64,000 nucleotides of DNA from Congeria kusceri (GCA_027627225.1 CM051040.1:25651634-25715633); one strand, 5' to 3'. Positions 43,504 to 56,881 are shown, counted from the first letter of the stretch. Notes: generated by a model not told the origin, from the letters alone. Numbers and translations are program-made.

Positions 43504-44030
43504 TACTACATTTATCATGATTATATAGTGTAACGGCATATCACACGTGGGTATTCGACGATGAAAATGCAAGAAAAGTGTCAAACTATAAACCAATTGA
43601 ATATGTACAAAGCAGCGTTTTGAGTGTTTATGAATTCCTCTCTTAACTTGAAGTACAAAAGAAGTTGCAACTAATAGTACATTTATGGAAAAACGCGGCC
43701 AATACGAGATTCGGCCAATCAGGATTCAGGATTAGCTCGGCCTAATACGAGACGAGATTTTGGTAAGTTTTTTGACGCCATTTTGAAAACGCTTAGCATA
43801 TTTTGCACTTCGTATTTGTTATTAAGTTTCTTCATGTAGCACTCCCATGATTGCCAAGACGCGGTCGGGATAACAGTGCATGTTGATTGGTGGTGTTCAA
43901 CCTTTTGCGACTATCACGATTAGCAGATATTATGTGCCGGAAAATGAATTAGCAGACGTCAAAGTTTTCACGCCAACATTGCTGCCTACTGAAAGATGCA
44001 ACATCGTGTTATAAAGTTAATAAAATTGTC
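43504..44030. other. No gene seen
   Basis: Unique AT-rich DNA; CGGCCAATACGAGATTCGGC, ATCAGGATTCAGGATTAGCT and similar words near 43695-43755 form a weak inverted pattern. No exon is supported. Confidence 0.35.
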
Positions 44031-44164
44031 ATTAATTAGTTGAATTTATATTGGACTTGTTATTGGGCTTCAGACAGCCGTATTGGCCTTCGGCCCACAG
44101 CCTCAGACCAATACGGCTGTTTGTAGCCCAATAACAAGACCAATATTAATTCAACTAATTAATA
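44031..44164. repeat. 134-bp near-perfect palindrome
   Basis: The left arm 44031-44086 (ATTAATTAGTTGAATTTATA, TTGGACTTGTTATTGGGCTT) pairs with 44108-44164, with about five mismatches and a 21-base centre. It is directly followed by ATAATATACGGCAGAGCTGG, the edge word of the 17535 palindrome. It is a hairpin-forming foldback element. Confidence 0.8.
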
Positions 44165-44209
44165 ACATTATATTATTTATACAATAATATACGGCAGAGC
44201 TGGCTCGGT

Positions 44210-45950
44210 CGTCGTTAAATATGAATGTACCAAATTAGCCAGCTAATTTCAACTTTCATAAACGTTCGTTCGGAAGAAACATTCAGAACAACGTTCATTC
44301 AACCCTCAGTGGTTTGCAACTTACACACTTATATTGATATTTCATAGACTGGTATTATAAGTTTGTGGATATTTCATATTTTATCATAGAATATTTGTAT
44401 GTGCATCTGACAATTCTTAAGATTGTTTACCAGTTTATAAGTACGTTCTTATATATATATTATTAAATTGCTCCAATAAAATAAATGCGCTAATATAATA
44501 TTCATGTAGTTATTGCGTCCAAATTAATTCCTCAATACAGCCCCTGGAATAGTCTAAAATGCGATATTATACCATATTTCAGAGAGTTATCTTTGTTCGG
44601 TGGTATTCAATAACTGTGATATTAGAACAGAAACTGGTGAGAGGAGCCTAATATGCAAGCCTATTGTGCAATAAGTTGAAATTAGTTTTGATTTATACGC
44701 ACTCTACTGTTTGCAGGGTAAGCTTCCACATTTGAAAGCGCTAAATTTGGAAACGACACAAATGCTTGACACACATTCCAAGCATGTCAGACATCATCAG
44801 GCGTGTAGAAAAGGATGGGCATCGTGGACAGTTGCAATCTGATATGTGAATATGTTATAAAACACTTGTAGTACACTTTGACCTCAATATGTTAATTATG
44901 TAATCTCGCCCTGTGGGATCGCTCATATAACTTACATACTTTGGTAAAAGTATGCAACAACTATAACTTAAACTCATTGAAATGCAAATTAAAAGTCTTA
45001 ATCGCCCCCGCCCGCATTGGCGCCCCAATGTTGAAAAGTTGCCGACGTCCCACGAATGTACATGCCGATTTACTCCAGAGGCATCACCAGCTATCGCATA
45101 CAAATAACTATACGTTAAAACGTTTCCAAAACGTTAGTATTTTACTGATTTCAATGCGATTTTTTCTTGTATTTTGATCGGTGAGATGTCCATTAGAAAC
45201 GATTTATGCAAAGTTTAATTTTATTAACATATTTCTGGACTGTTGCTTTAAAACAAGGGATATTTCCATTTTTCACGAATATATTTTTCTAGTAGCAATA
45301 AGATATTGGTGGAATCGTTAAAAAATATTTACAATGCCAAATATTTGTTTTTCGATAAAAGGTTCCAGCTGGATTCGTTCACGCATACAAAATCGCGCAC
45401 TTCAATGAAAACTTGCCCACGCGGCAATACGGTCATCAATAGTGCGCATGCGCATATCGGTACTTCTTGTACCGTTCATTCACGATCGATTTTACTACTA
45501 CTACTAATTTTCCCGCACCCGCGAAAAGTGTCACGGTGACCACTTTTTATAATAATAAAAAATATTTATTGTTTGATTATAAAAAAAGAGACCTATGTGT
45601 TAAGCAATCATTTAATAAATACTTCTTAAAACATAAACTTAATAAAAAAAATATTATACCGTGTTAGTCGTCGATACGCCCCTTTTATAAAGGGTTGATG
45701 TCTCTGTAGTGTACTGTCTTTGGAGAGGTTTTTGTATATGCTTGGAGTTTTTGCAAGGCACAGTCTTCAAGTTTTGTTTTAAATGACCTCATAAACATAT
45801 TTGCATCTCTGACGTCATTTGAAATACACGCGTACCAAAATCCGTTTTCAAACAATACGCTTTTAAAGTGCATTGAACACTTAGTTCTACCCGATGATAG
45901 TTGCTTTCGGAGTACTAGGTTGCCTTGCTTAACCCAGTAAGAATTACATT
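44210..45950. other. No gene seen
   Basis: AT-rich, with several short frames on both strands (longest about 80 residues). None shows a domain, a hydrophobic pattern or splice-consistent extension that I can support. Confidence 0.4.
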
Positions 45951-45956
45951 TGAGAC

Positions 45957-46204
45957 GTGTCGGGGAAAACCAGGGCTTAATGCATCTGCGTAGAGTGTTG
46001 TCCTGGATTAGCCTGTGCAGTCCCCACAGGCTAATCCAGGCCGACTCTTTTCGCTTTTGTAGTATTTTCTATTTCAAGGAAGTCTCTTCTAAAAATAAAT
46101 CATCTGGTAGCGGAAAGTGACGTACTGGATTAGCCTGTGCGGACTGCACAGGCTGATTCTTGACGACACTTTAGGCACGTGCATTAAGCCCGGGTTTCCC
46201 ACAA
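45957..46204. mobile_element. MITE with TCGTGGGAAACCC ends, copy 3
   Basis: The ends GTGTCGGGGAAAACCAGGGC and CCCGGGTTTCCCACAA are inverted repeats. An inner pair, CTGGATTAGCCTGTGCAGTC and its complement, appears twice. It matches copies at 1705 and 25391. Confidence 0.75.
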
Positions 46205-48485
46205 CCAACTTCATTTGAACATGAAGGTCACATATATTGGTAATCCGTCACATTCACTGAGCGCAAAATAGTTTGATATGTACTGATCAGTTTGACCAAA
46301 AAGACGGTTATTCTGGATTACCTGACCCTGTCACTACGTAAATGGGTCAGGCGCAAACGACAAATTGGCGGACAACAACAACCTTTCGCGGAGATATAAT
46401 TTTATGAATAAAAGTTTATAAATCGGGAGTTCATTTGAAGACCACAAAGAATTTGAGTGGATAGAGGTAAATAGACTTTAATACACTCTTATGTTCTGTG
46501 CTTCCAACAGTGTATATTGAGTTCACTGACACTAAAGTAAGTGAACAGTGTTTCGGAAAACTCCATCGTCTGAACTGTCGGATGAACTTAACATATTGTT
46601 TTGACATTATAATACAGTATACAATAAGAATAAGCGTTACCTTCATTTTACTGGTTTGAATACAGTTAATTCATATGTATATACAGAATCACAAGCATCG
46701 TACATTATATTGTTGTAAATATATGTAATGTTGATGAAAATAAAGAATGATTTTTGTGTTGTATCTGTCTTTACTGTATGTAACGTTTTCATATACTTTT
46801 TTGTATTAACTTTCAAGTACAAGTGAATAATTGCATATCTCACAATAAACAATTGGTTTGTCACGTTTGTTAAAATGAGCTGTAAACAAGGTCATTATGG
46901 CACGTTTTCAGGCCACACTTCTTCGTTTCATATTTTGGAATATTTTAGTAGTATGCTTTGAAAATAAAGTCAATTATCTAAATAAATATTATTTTACAAA
47001 AAATAAATAACAAATTCAGTTCAATAAACAGTACATAGTTGTTATACAAGCTATATGTATTTATTATTTAAACCAAAGTTGACTATTTTATGAGTATGAA
47101 CATAGTTTTTTTTAAAACGTGAAGTTAGGTCATTATTTAATAATACAATCTTAACAAGGTAATTAATTGTATGGTACTGAATATTTTTTATTGATATGCA
47201 TAGCAATGCAAGAAAATGCAAAACGATCGTTTTCTATACAAATGTCTGTCTTCTGTAGCACTGATATTTGGTCTACACATATGTCGGTGGTGTTGCTTAT
47301 AGATTGAGTTAAATAGGTACTATTAAGAATTGAGCACTTAAAAACAAATACAGGTATTAAGGATTGTCATTTTATTTTACAACAAAGATTTATTTACTTT
47401 ATGCCATTATTTTGTTGGACAAAGAAGTTACTTTGACGAAGGATGTATCTGTGTAACACGATTGAATTATGTACCCATTTCAAGAGTTGCAATAGAACAC
47501 AGCAATTATTGGGAGAGTAAGTACACTGACATATTTCATGTTAAATGAATTCATAAACAATACCAAAATATTAATACAATGAAATACATTTGTGATGTTA
47601 CATTGAGCATAGTAGTTTCAGATTGTTATATACTATTGTTTTGCCATTGTGGCCAATATATCTCTTTATACAACTTAGACAGTATTGAAACGAGTCATTG
47701 ATCCGAAATCCCATTCTGCATTGTTATGTCCGAAATATACTTCACTTGTGTGTTCCTCTGTTGTAGCATTAACGTGTAGCGCATTGCACATATGCTTAAT
47801 TCTTTGTAATCTAACATAAATTTGCTTCAACAATGGCGTGTGATTTATATATGGACTCATTTTTATCAAAATTGTATAACTGCAGACAAACCATCACAGC
47901 CGACATGTTTTGGGGTTGTGCCAGGCGTACTATCTTAGTACGAACCGGGAACCAGGCTAAAAGACGGTTAAAATATTTTACATGCACTCGTTTAATGTAC
48001 TTTGCGTATTGGAAAATCCATATGTCCAATGAATAGCACAAAATTGGTATGATTGGTTTGAACAATTAAAAAGTTTCTTGAGGTTTAAAATAACCATAAT
48101 ATTTCTGACTTTTATATACACTTGCTAAAGCTTAATTTGCTAACTTCGCCAATGTTTTCTTTGTCATTGTCAATGATTATTTCGGCGTAAAATATACATC
48201 GATGTATTTATAAAAGACGTAACTTCAACATGAACCTTTTTGTACGTCCACTGTTCATATTGGCGTACAGGGCCGCTGTTTCTAAACAAAATAATCTTTG
48301 ACTTGTCTTTAAATGCCTAGAATGATGCAGCCGTTTCTGTCAAAAAAATATCGAATTCATCATATATAATATTACTTTTCTCCCACTTTGCTCTTTGAAT
48401 AACGTGCTTGCCTTTTTGAACCTGATCAAGGCAGTGTCCCAAGGAAATGTAATTTAGTAAGATAAAGCAAGAAACAGGATTTGTC
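46205..48485. other. No gene seen
   Basis: Very AT-rich DNA with many short poly(A/T) runs. The 67-residue frame at 47833 (MACDLYMDSFLSKLYN...) gives a faint impression of a transposase piece but has no confirmable motif. Confidence 0.4.
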
Positions 48486-48519
48486 GACCTTTACATTTCA
48501 TGACACCCTGTCATCATTG

Positions 48520-49870
48520 AGCCTTTCCGTAAAAACAAGATGGCGGACAAGATGGCCGCCACAATAACAAAAACTGCCAATTTTGGGCTAGAAATGCTTG
48601 TATGTAGAATAACATTGTACAGGTGGGTGGATTTTCAAATAACTTGGCTGAAGTGACAAGCATATTAAGACAAAGTGTCTCGCGGTAGAACCAGGTCCCC
48701 AAGGTCAAGGTCACAATTTAAGGTCAAAATCTAATGTAAGAAATCAACCCTTAACATTTTATCCGGGTCATAACTTTGTCCAGCATGAATGGACTTTCAA
48801 ATAACTTGGCAGAATCAAAAAGCATGGTGAGGTGAAGAGTCGCGCGCAAGAACAAGGTCCTTAGGTTCAAGGTCAAACTAACAATTCAAGGTCAAATCTC
48901 ATATATAAGAAATCGACCCTGAACGTTTTGTCCGGGACATCTTTATCCAGCATGGATGGATTTTCAAATATCTTCGCAGATATGACAAGCATGGTGAGAG
49001 GGAGTGTAACGTGCAAAAATCAGGTCCCTATGTGTAAGGTCCAGGTCATAATTAAAGGTTAAGGGTCAAATATAAGAAATCAGTCCTGAACACTGTCCGG
49101 AGCATATCTTTGTCCAGCATGGGTGGATTTTTAACTTGGCAGAAGCGATAAGCATTGTAAGACGGTGTCTCACATGCAAAACCATGTCCCAATGTCGAAG
49201 ATAAAGGTCAAATAAAAAAAATATTGGATCATAGATTTGTCCATCACGGAAGGATTTTCAAGAAAAATTCCTGAAGTGATAAGTTTTATAAGAAATTGTG
49301 TCATGCACAAAAACCATTTTGTCCAAGGTCAAGGGCATATTCAATGTCAAAGGTCAAATATATATTCATAACCTAATATTTTCAAGCATGGAGGTACTAT
49401 CAAATTAAGTTGGGTCGCGTGTAGGAACCAGGTCCCTAGATCCAAGGTCAAGGTCACACTTTGAGGTCAAATAGAATAAATAAATCCATAAACTTTGTCC
49501 TTTGCATATTTTTGTCAAGCACGAAAGGATGTTTAAATAACTTACCAAAGTGATATCATATTGTTATTGTTTAACAGGCACAATCATTAGAAGGTATGTC
49601 GCATGCAATAACCACTTCCCTAGGGTCATGGTCAAGGTCATAATTCAAGGTCAAATGTTTGTACACATCATACTTCTGCCACCAATGAGGGATTTTCAAA
49701 TACAATATTAGTTGTTATAAATGATCACCATCATGATTTTGTATGTCACGTCCAAACACCAGGTCCTTAGATCCAAGGTCAATGTCACATTTAAAGGTCA
49801 AAAGTCTAATATTTCTCCAGAGCATGGTATTGTCATGCATACAGAGATTTTAAAATAAGATTAAAGAAAT
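48520..49870. repeat. Diverged ~200-bp tandem repeat rich in AAGGTCAAGGTCA
   Basis: About six to seven units with TTTGTCCAGCATGGATGGAT, TTTCAAATAACTTGGCAGA, GCATGGTGAGACGGTGTC, CAAGAACCAGGTCCCTAGG, TCAAGGTCAAGGTCA. The units are much decayed. The first unit begins near CAAGATGGCGGACAAGATGG. No coding function. Confidence 0.7.
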
Positions 49871-50289
49871 TATCGCCATCATGAGACGGGGGAAGTGATG
49901 CATACAAGAACAATTATAACTCATAATTACCAAAAAGATGTCATTACCCATATTGATTATTTTGTTGTCTTGATATAGATTAGTTTTGATACCTTAACGC
50001 ACCCCACATTGGGAGGCTATGGAGATGAATTAAATGCACAAAAAGCATTGCTCTACCTTATTAATTGTTGAATTGTTTCTCTTTACAAATTGAACCTTAA
50101 CTTCAAAAAAGACAATGGCACGCATGTTATGTGTTATGTCTTATAAATAACATTTAACATTTATAGCTCATAGGTAAAGAACTCAAATACCCCAAACAAT
50201 CAACCGGTTACTGAAAACCTATTTGCTGCCATCGCAAGTAAAAAATCAAAGCGCTGACAGCGTAGAAAGACGGTCGTCATAATGAAAAG

Positions 50290-50900
50290 GTGTCAAACAA
50301 GAGCACCACCTACGGGTGCTGGACGACCAACTTTCTGTTAGTAGAATGGTTCATCACTGTGATGAAGTGTGTTGCATTTCAAGTAAATAACTCTTATAGA
50401 TCATAAGAAATTTGACATTAAGATAAAGTTGAAAAAAAGGCAATAACTCCTCCAAAATCATTGACATAGTTTTCTCATCTGGTCTACAGAAGGGGTTCGT
50501 GACTGTGATCAAGTATTTTCAGTTTCAAGCCAATACGTCTTATAGTTAGTGTGAAAATGGACCTAAAGCGAAAATGCTAAGTTGAAAAAGGGCAAACAAC
50601 TCAAAGAAATACTTGATAGAGTTACCTACTCTTTTCTTCGAATAAATTTATCACTGTGGTAAAATGCTCTGAGTTTCAAGTAAATACCTTATACAGATAT
50701 TGAGACATCTGACCTGAGGCGAACAGTTGAAAAAAGGGTAAAAACTCCAACAAAATTCTTGAAAGAGTTACCATCTCACGTCTACAGATTGGGGTCAGCA
50801 CCTTATACAAGTATCTTGAGTTTCAATTTAATGTCTTTGATAGTTATTGAGAAATTTTATATTTAACAAAAACTGTCAAAACAAATATGCCTTCTAAACA
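50290..50900. repeat. ~180-bp tandem repeat, about three to four units
   Basis: Units repeat AGGGGTTCGTGACTGTGATC, AAGTATTTTCAGTTTCAAG, AAAAAGGCAATAACTCC and GAGTTACCTACTC-like words. It follows CAAGAGCACCACCTACGGGT, a common repeat edge of this kind. Noncoding. Confidence 0.6.
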
Positions 50901-51322
50901 TTTTATAGGCAGTCATCTTAAGAAAGAAGCTGTACATAGCACACTAATACAATTCATGGTCAATGTTCAAGTTGTTCTCGGTAGGAAAAATCTCAGATCT
51001 TGGGGATGATTGTCCATAACGTCGACCAGCCATAACATAGGTGTACCAACAGCGAAGGTTTCTTTTGGATTGTCCGCAGCTCAGTGATCTCCACAATACC
51101 GCGGCGCCCACTCCTCTCACATGCGTTATTCTATGTCATTCAGCAGACTCAATAGCCTACAGAGAAGATAATGAGATTAAAACAGTTTGCACTCATAACC
51201 TGTAGATATAGTAAGAAATCTTAACAGGAAACAAACAACAGTAGGTGTAATGCTTTCACTGAAAGTTAAACGTCAGAGCCATTTTCACGGCTGCAAATCA
51301 TACATCAAACAGACAGTATCCA

Positions 51323-51553
51323 GGGGCCATATCCACAAAGCTCCTAAGGAAAATCTTAACTTAAATCATATTTAAGTGAAACATTCAAATATTATTTGAA
51401 ACATGTTGTAACAAGAAGCCTCTGTTTATTCTATACCAGATTAAAAACCATTTAGGACAAAATAAATTTTCAATGAATGAGCAACAAACTTAAGGAACTT
51501 TAAGTTTTGAAGAAATTTACTTTTTCACTATGGAGCTTTGTGGATATGGGCCC
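51323..51553. mobile_element. MITE with GGGCCATATTCACAAAGCTCCT ends, copy 2
   Basis: Inverted ends GGGGCCATATCCACAAAGCT and AGCTTTGTGGATATGGGCCC. It is the same family as 43244-43503, slightly shorter. Confidence 0.75.
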
Positions 51554-53140
51554 AGAAGATTGTAATATTTTCTTCCAGACTCAATTATATAACGTCCTTA
51601 ACACATGTAATGAAAAACAACCAGTTTCTTATTACAAATAGGCTTTGAAACAATTCCCAATTTTAAATTATTAAATATTTTATTTGTGTGTGTCCTGTCC
51701 CATGATCCATGCTTGTCAAGGATTGGCACGTGTATGTACTAGTAAGTTTGTACATTTTATTTTGTGCATTAATTTTCACAAAGCGCATTAGTTTGATGTT
51801 CTATTATAAACATGTGCTGTTAGGTAATAATCATTTGGATTTTGAAAGTGTTAACAAACTCGTGTAACAATGTGCAATTAGTGTGCTTTATCTACAGAGT
51901 AGAGGAACAAAAGATGTTGCGTCATTCTGAAATAAATCTTTGGTACCATTTTTGCAAATCTCACCAAAAAGGCATCTTTGATCCATCTATCGTAATCCTT
52001 GACATCAGCCTTTCAGGGATAGTTGTGTCTCCATATTGTGCATGTAAATGACAGCATCTGACATAGTAACTTATGTTTCAGGACGGTGAGGCACATCACA
52101 TTCCAAAGTGGTTACTGGTTACTGAATATGAAATTTGAAACGACTGTTTGTAATGCTGCATGTTTGCTGAAACTGTAATCAATCATGCATTTGGAATGTT
52201 AATAACTGTTTGATGTAGTACAATCAACTGGCAAAATGCGATATTTTCTAACTTTCCGTTAATGCCAAATGCTGTTTGGCGCTTGTAAAACCCAAGTTGA
52301 ATCGCTTTATACTCGGCATTGGTATTCTCGCGGTATCTCTATTTCCGCAGTAATTGTTTATCTTCGAATTTTCATCATACATTCCATAATTTTTTCAGGA
52401 CATTGACAAAAAATCGGCGGGACATTTGATATTTAAGCGGGACACCTTAATATATTGTCATTTTGTTCCGGGGTACATGATTGAGATCGCGATATAGCCG
52501 GACCGCGACATAAACTCATGTCATGTCATTCATGTACATATGCATGTATACACTAGCCTATTTTCGCGATCTCAACACGTAAACGTAATTAATTCACTCG
52601 TTTGGTTTTTATCGTTCACAATGTGGTGTATTCATATATAAATTCTTGTCTTTGACGGCTTTGTATATAAAAATATTCCATAGTTCCTTGTAATTAATTT
52701 CAAACTGCGTTGTTATAACGCATATAATAAAGTCAAATCCGAAACGCCTATTGACTTTTAATTTTTACTTCACGTAAACAAAGTATATTTAGAGTTAAAA
52801 TGCACAATGTCATGTACTTCGTGTAAATCCTTTGTTCTGCTAGAAAGCGCGCGAAATTTATGCTGACATGTACAACGTCACGCCATCCGCATGGAAAGCG
52901 TGGGTGTATTTATTGCCATATAAAAACTTTGTAGCGCTGAGAACTGTGAGATCTTTACTTTTGTCTAAAGGTTTCGTAGCGCATAACAACAAAATACGGT
53001 ATCTGTAACGCGAACGCTGTGCAGTTAACATTGCCTCTTAAAATAATATGCACTATTTTGCGCAATGTAACCCGTCCGCAGCGTATTGAACAAGTGCGTT
53101 CTGCGGTGCCATGCCAGAAACGATACACGTTCGCGATTTG
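51554..53140. other. No gene seen; inverted copy of the 0.4-kb repeat at 52375-52490
   Basis: AT-rich DNA. The segment 52375-52490 (AAAAATCGGCGGGACATTTG, TTTAAGCGGGACACC) is the reverse complement relative of 370-497. No exon is supported. Confidence 0.4.
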
Positions 53141-53147
53141 TGGTATT

Positions 53148-55075
53148 AAAAGACGGTGCGGCTTCGCCCACCGTCTAATAAAGTCTCTATCATAGTACTT
53201 CTGCTATAAAGCAACTCTGGTCTATCTGGTCTGATCTGGCCCGTACTAGACTGAGACCTTATGATCATACACAAACAGTGCAAGTTTGATAAAGATTAAA
53301 CAAGAGGGTCATAATGACCCAAAACGCTCACCTGATAACAGGTAATGACAGAACAGCTTTGACAACTGAATGTCATTGCCAACAAACTGACACAGATCAG
53401 ACAGATATCTAACTGTTTTTGACCTGGCAATCGACTGGTACAATACAGATGCCTGTCATGCCTTCTCATGTAGTTAATCTGGCAATCGACAGGCGATATA
53501 CAGATGCCTGTCCGGCCAACTTCTGTTAATCACCTGGCAATTGATAGGTGCAATACAGATGTATTTATGGGTTGAAACTGTAGGGAACAGGGCTCAAGCT
53601 TACTTACCATGCCCAATCACACATACATAACACAGAGGTCCATTCTATCCCTATCCCTGAAATCACATGAGGTTCAAACATCCACCTGATTTACGGTGTT
53701 TTGTTCCTTATTTTTACGCAATAATTAAAACAGTGACAGCAATAAAGACACCTGTCAGTGTTACGTTTATCATCGATAAGGACTAGTAAACCAAACACAT
53801 CATTGTACTGGAAGATTTTTGCGTTTAATTGCGTTTTAGGTCTTATGAATGATATTTAGCTTACACGTTAGCAGCTCAAATACCAAAACCAATTAACCGG
53901 TTACTGATATACTATTTGTTGCCATCACTAGTGAAAACTGAAGTCTCTATCCTGAACATAGTCCATTTTGTTGCTTTTTTCACAAACAAGTGCCAATAAC
54001 TCTGTTATTTATAGTCCAATCAGGGACATTCTTTGGTTTATTGTGACATATTATGGCCATGCGACAAGCACGTTTGATCAAGATTAGACGGAAAATGAAG
54101 TTTCTGTTACACAAATGTTCTCATAAAACGGCGAAATGACTCTAGTGTTGATGGTTCTATCTGGACCCCCCACCCCCCCCATCATTGCGTCCAGGTGAGA
54201 TCTAATGGTCATACACAAACGGTGTAAGTGTAATCAATAAGGAATTAAAAGTTAATTCTCTCTGGAGACTGAAAGCCAATTATTGACACATTACGGATTT
54301 TATTTTCACACATAATGGGCGATAACTCTGGTCCGATCTAGTCCATATTTGACATTGACTGAGACCTTATGGTCGTACACGAACAGTGGAATTTGGTCAA
54401 GATTAGACAACAAGTAAGTCTCTATCCTCCACATTTTCCATTTGTATTAATTTTTTTCACAAACAAGGGGCAATTACTCTAGTGTTTGTACCCACATCTA
54501 GGCCATTTTTGGATTATTGTGAAAGCCTCCGGTCATGCACAGCTTGTGCAAGTTTGTGAAAAATGAAGTTTTGTTTGTTGCACAAAGTGCATTTTGCAGT
54601 ATTTACTCATAAAAAGGGGCAATCGCTCTAGTGTTCCTGGTCCGATCTGACGCATTATGGAACGAGAATTTATGGTCATACACAAACTGCAAGTTTGGGA
54701 AAGATTGAATGAAAAACGAAGTCTCTATCGCATAATGGCGCACAATTGTTGACGCCTTATGGATGATGCAGGACGGTACCCGAGTACCAGTAGTTCACCG
54801 AGCACGAAGAGTCAGGTGAGCTAACAAAAAATGAAGTCACAAACAAGGGGCAATAACTCTGGTGTTTGTATCCCAATCTAGGCCATTTTTCTATTATTTT
54901 GAAATCTTCTGCTCATACACACGCTGTGCAAGATTGGTCAATATCAGAGAAAGAAATTAACTCTGTATGTTGCAAAAAGTCCATTTTGCAGTTTTTCTAT
55001 TGAAAAAGGGGAAATAACTCTGGTGTCCCCCATACCAAAAGCTCACCGAGCACGAAGTGCTCAGGTACATTTAAA
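53148..55075. repeat. Repeat-rich block with ACTCTGGTG / CTCACCGAGC units
   Basis: Starts with a short hairpin AGACGGTGCGGCTTCGCCCA CCGTCT (53151-53176). Diverged units then repeat AAGGGGCAATAACTCTGGTG, TGAGACCTTATGGTCATACA, CACAAACAGTGCAAGTTTG and GAAGTCTCTATCCTCCAC. Edges read AAACGCTCACCTGATAACAG and AGCTCACCGAGCACGAAGTG. Noncoding diverged tandem repeat. Confidence 0.65.
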
Positions 55076-55516
55076 CATAAATATGTGAAATACATTGTTA
55101 AATTTCAAAAATTGTTTGAAACAGATAACATAATGACTTTTTCATAGAAATGTATTATTTTAGTGAAATTTTTGGCATTTTAGAAAAAAATGATACCATG
55201 TGTTTACTTTGGATTGATTTGTTATTATGTTTAGAGAATAATAACAAACAATCGTGTTCAACAAGAAAATCATTGAATAAATCAATTATCAAACCCAATT
55301 TTAGACCACACATTACTTTTGGCGGCCATATTGGACGCCATCTTGAATGGTGAGAGTTGCTCAAGGATGACAAGTTGTCATCATGCAGATTCTGTTATGG
55401 TATCGTCCTGGCAACAATAAAAAACAAAAACATTTTGTATATGTCATTGCACGGTCCACTGCAGGTTCTGACAGACTAGATTATAGGTGATGACAAACAG
55501 CCCAGGCAGAAAGGCA

Positions 55517-55595
55517 AAACGGCCGGGGTTCGAACCTACGACCTCTCCGGTTCAAATGTCTGTCACGTTAACCACTAGGCTAGACTGGCTAACGT
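55517..55595 (-). repeat. tRNA-derived SINE head
   Basis: On the minus strand, box A TAGCCTAGTGGTTAACG and box B GGTTCGAACCCC are correctly spaced, with CCGGCCGTTTTGCC beyond. A-rich DNA flanks it. No clean acceptor stem, so it is not called a tRNA gene. Confidence 0.6.
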
Positions 55596-55839
55596 CAAAT
55601 GATACACGCAATTAAAAAAAATATCGAGGAAAAATGTTACATACTTTATACATTGTATATTTTGAATCATTTTAATCGTTAATCAATTGACGTTCATTTA
55701 TGAGCGACACACTATTTCCAATATATTTCTGTGACAGGAGCGTCTTTTCGTATTTGTTATGCATAATGTAAGTACTATACGTTTAAGAATATGTGATAAA
55801 TTTGTAATTAACAAAAATATTCTTCGCTGTTGTAAGGTG

Positions 55840-56729
55840 TATAATTTTGTATTATTTACGTTTGAAACGTTTCGTTTTTGTTACTCGCAATGAACGCATT
55901 GGACAGTTATTTATGCTATATTTCTATTTTTATTATTTTCAGGTATAGTAACACATATTGACATAATTGACAATTATATTATCTTGTTTTGATTTGGTTT
56001 GTTGACTTCCAAATGTGTCAATATTTTATTGATAAGGCAAATGCATGATTTAAATTTTATAGAATGTCAACGGACAGCTATACACAGTTATGTATTTAAC
56101 ATTTGTATCCACTATTTGCTAAGAAAATGTGAAAGTTCACGTCACGTAATTTTCATTCATTAATCTTTAACAGCATGCGTGACATTTAACAATGAATAAG
56201 TTTTATTGTATCATGCCAATAAACTAGATCACCTGGCACTTCGTGTCACGTAATAACTTCAAACTTCGATTTCACGATAAATTGTATGTTCATTTTGCTG
56301 TAACTTTCATTCTCCATAAATGTAACTTGCATTCTTCTGTCACTTTTCGCCATAACATAACACTGTTCGCATTTTCCATAAAGGCACCGCTCATTTTGCT
56401 GTTATTTTGCGCCATAACTTCTTTATTTGCTTTCTCTATAAATGCAACTTGCATTTGTCAATAACTTTGCGTCATAATTTCTGTCTTTGCATTCTCTGTA
56501 AATGTAATGTGCACTCTTTTTATTGTATCCGAATTTAGGCCATACTCACGTTCTTTATAACTGCAATTATGTTGTTACTTTGCTTCATAGCTTCACACTC
56601 GATCAATACGACGTACTTTCTACTATCACTTTGAGTCATAATTTCACTCAATTGCCGCAGTTATGGAATTTGTTTTGGCACTGCAAGATGTTGTTTAGTT
56701 TACTTTTTCTGAAATTACTTGTATTTCAG
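55840..56729. repeat. Partial duplicate of receptor intron 1
   Basis: 55840-56215 aligns with 26050-26660 (GGACAGTTATTTATG versus CGACAGTTATTTATG; GTGTCAATATTTTATTGATA; AGAAAATGTGAAAGTTCACG). 56213-56640 holds a shortened block of the 57-bp satellite. 56690-56729 (TTACTTTTTCTGAAATTACT TGTATTTCAG) is nearly identical to the intron end before exon 2. Confidence 0.8.
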
Positions 56730-56881
56730 GGGCGCGCTCTGTGCTCGGGACGTACACTCCCGCAGCTGAAACTGCAATTCGTAATAGCAAGTTGTCGGCT
56801 GCAACGTACGACTCTATTTCCCGTCCCGTCGAAACCACAGAGGTCAAGGTCGGCATAGGACTGCTCGCAATTGATGCGCTG
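56730..56881 (+). CDS. Duplicate intact receptor exon 2 (second gene or orphan exon)
   Basis: 152 bp with the same acceptor (TTGTATTTCAG) and donor (GCGCTG|GTATAC) as exon 2 at 32383. It encodes ARSVLGTYTPAAETAIRNSK, LSAATYDSISRPV and VKVGIGLLAIDAL; only a handful of residues differ and there is no stop or frameshift. No matching exon 1 was found upstream and no exon 3 downstream before the LINE, so it is either part of a second subunit gene whose other exons lie beyond 64 kb, or an orphan duplicate. Confidence 0.7.

Noticed and set aside
44855..45103. 82-codon minus-strand frame MYAIAGDASGVNRHVHSW...
   Set aside because: No recognisable family, no splice-consistent partner exon, and an overlapping open frame on the other strand.
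47833..48036. 67-codon frame MACDLYMDSFLSKLYN..., faintly like a piggyBac-type segment
   Set aside because: Too short, no catalytic residues placed, and no further transposase pieces nearby.
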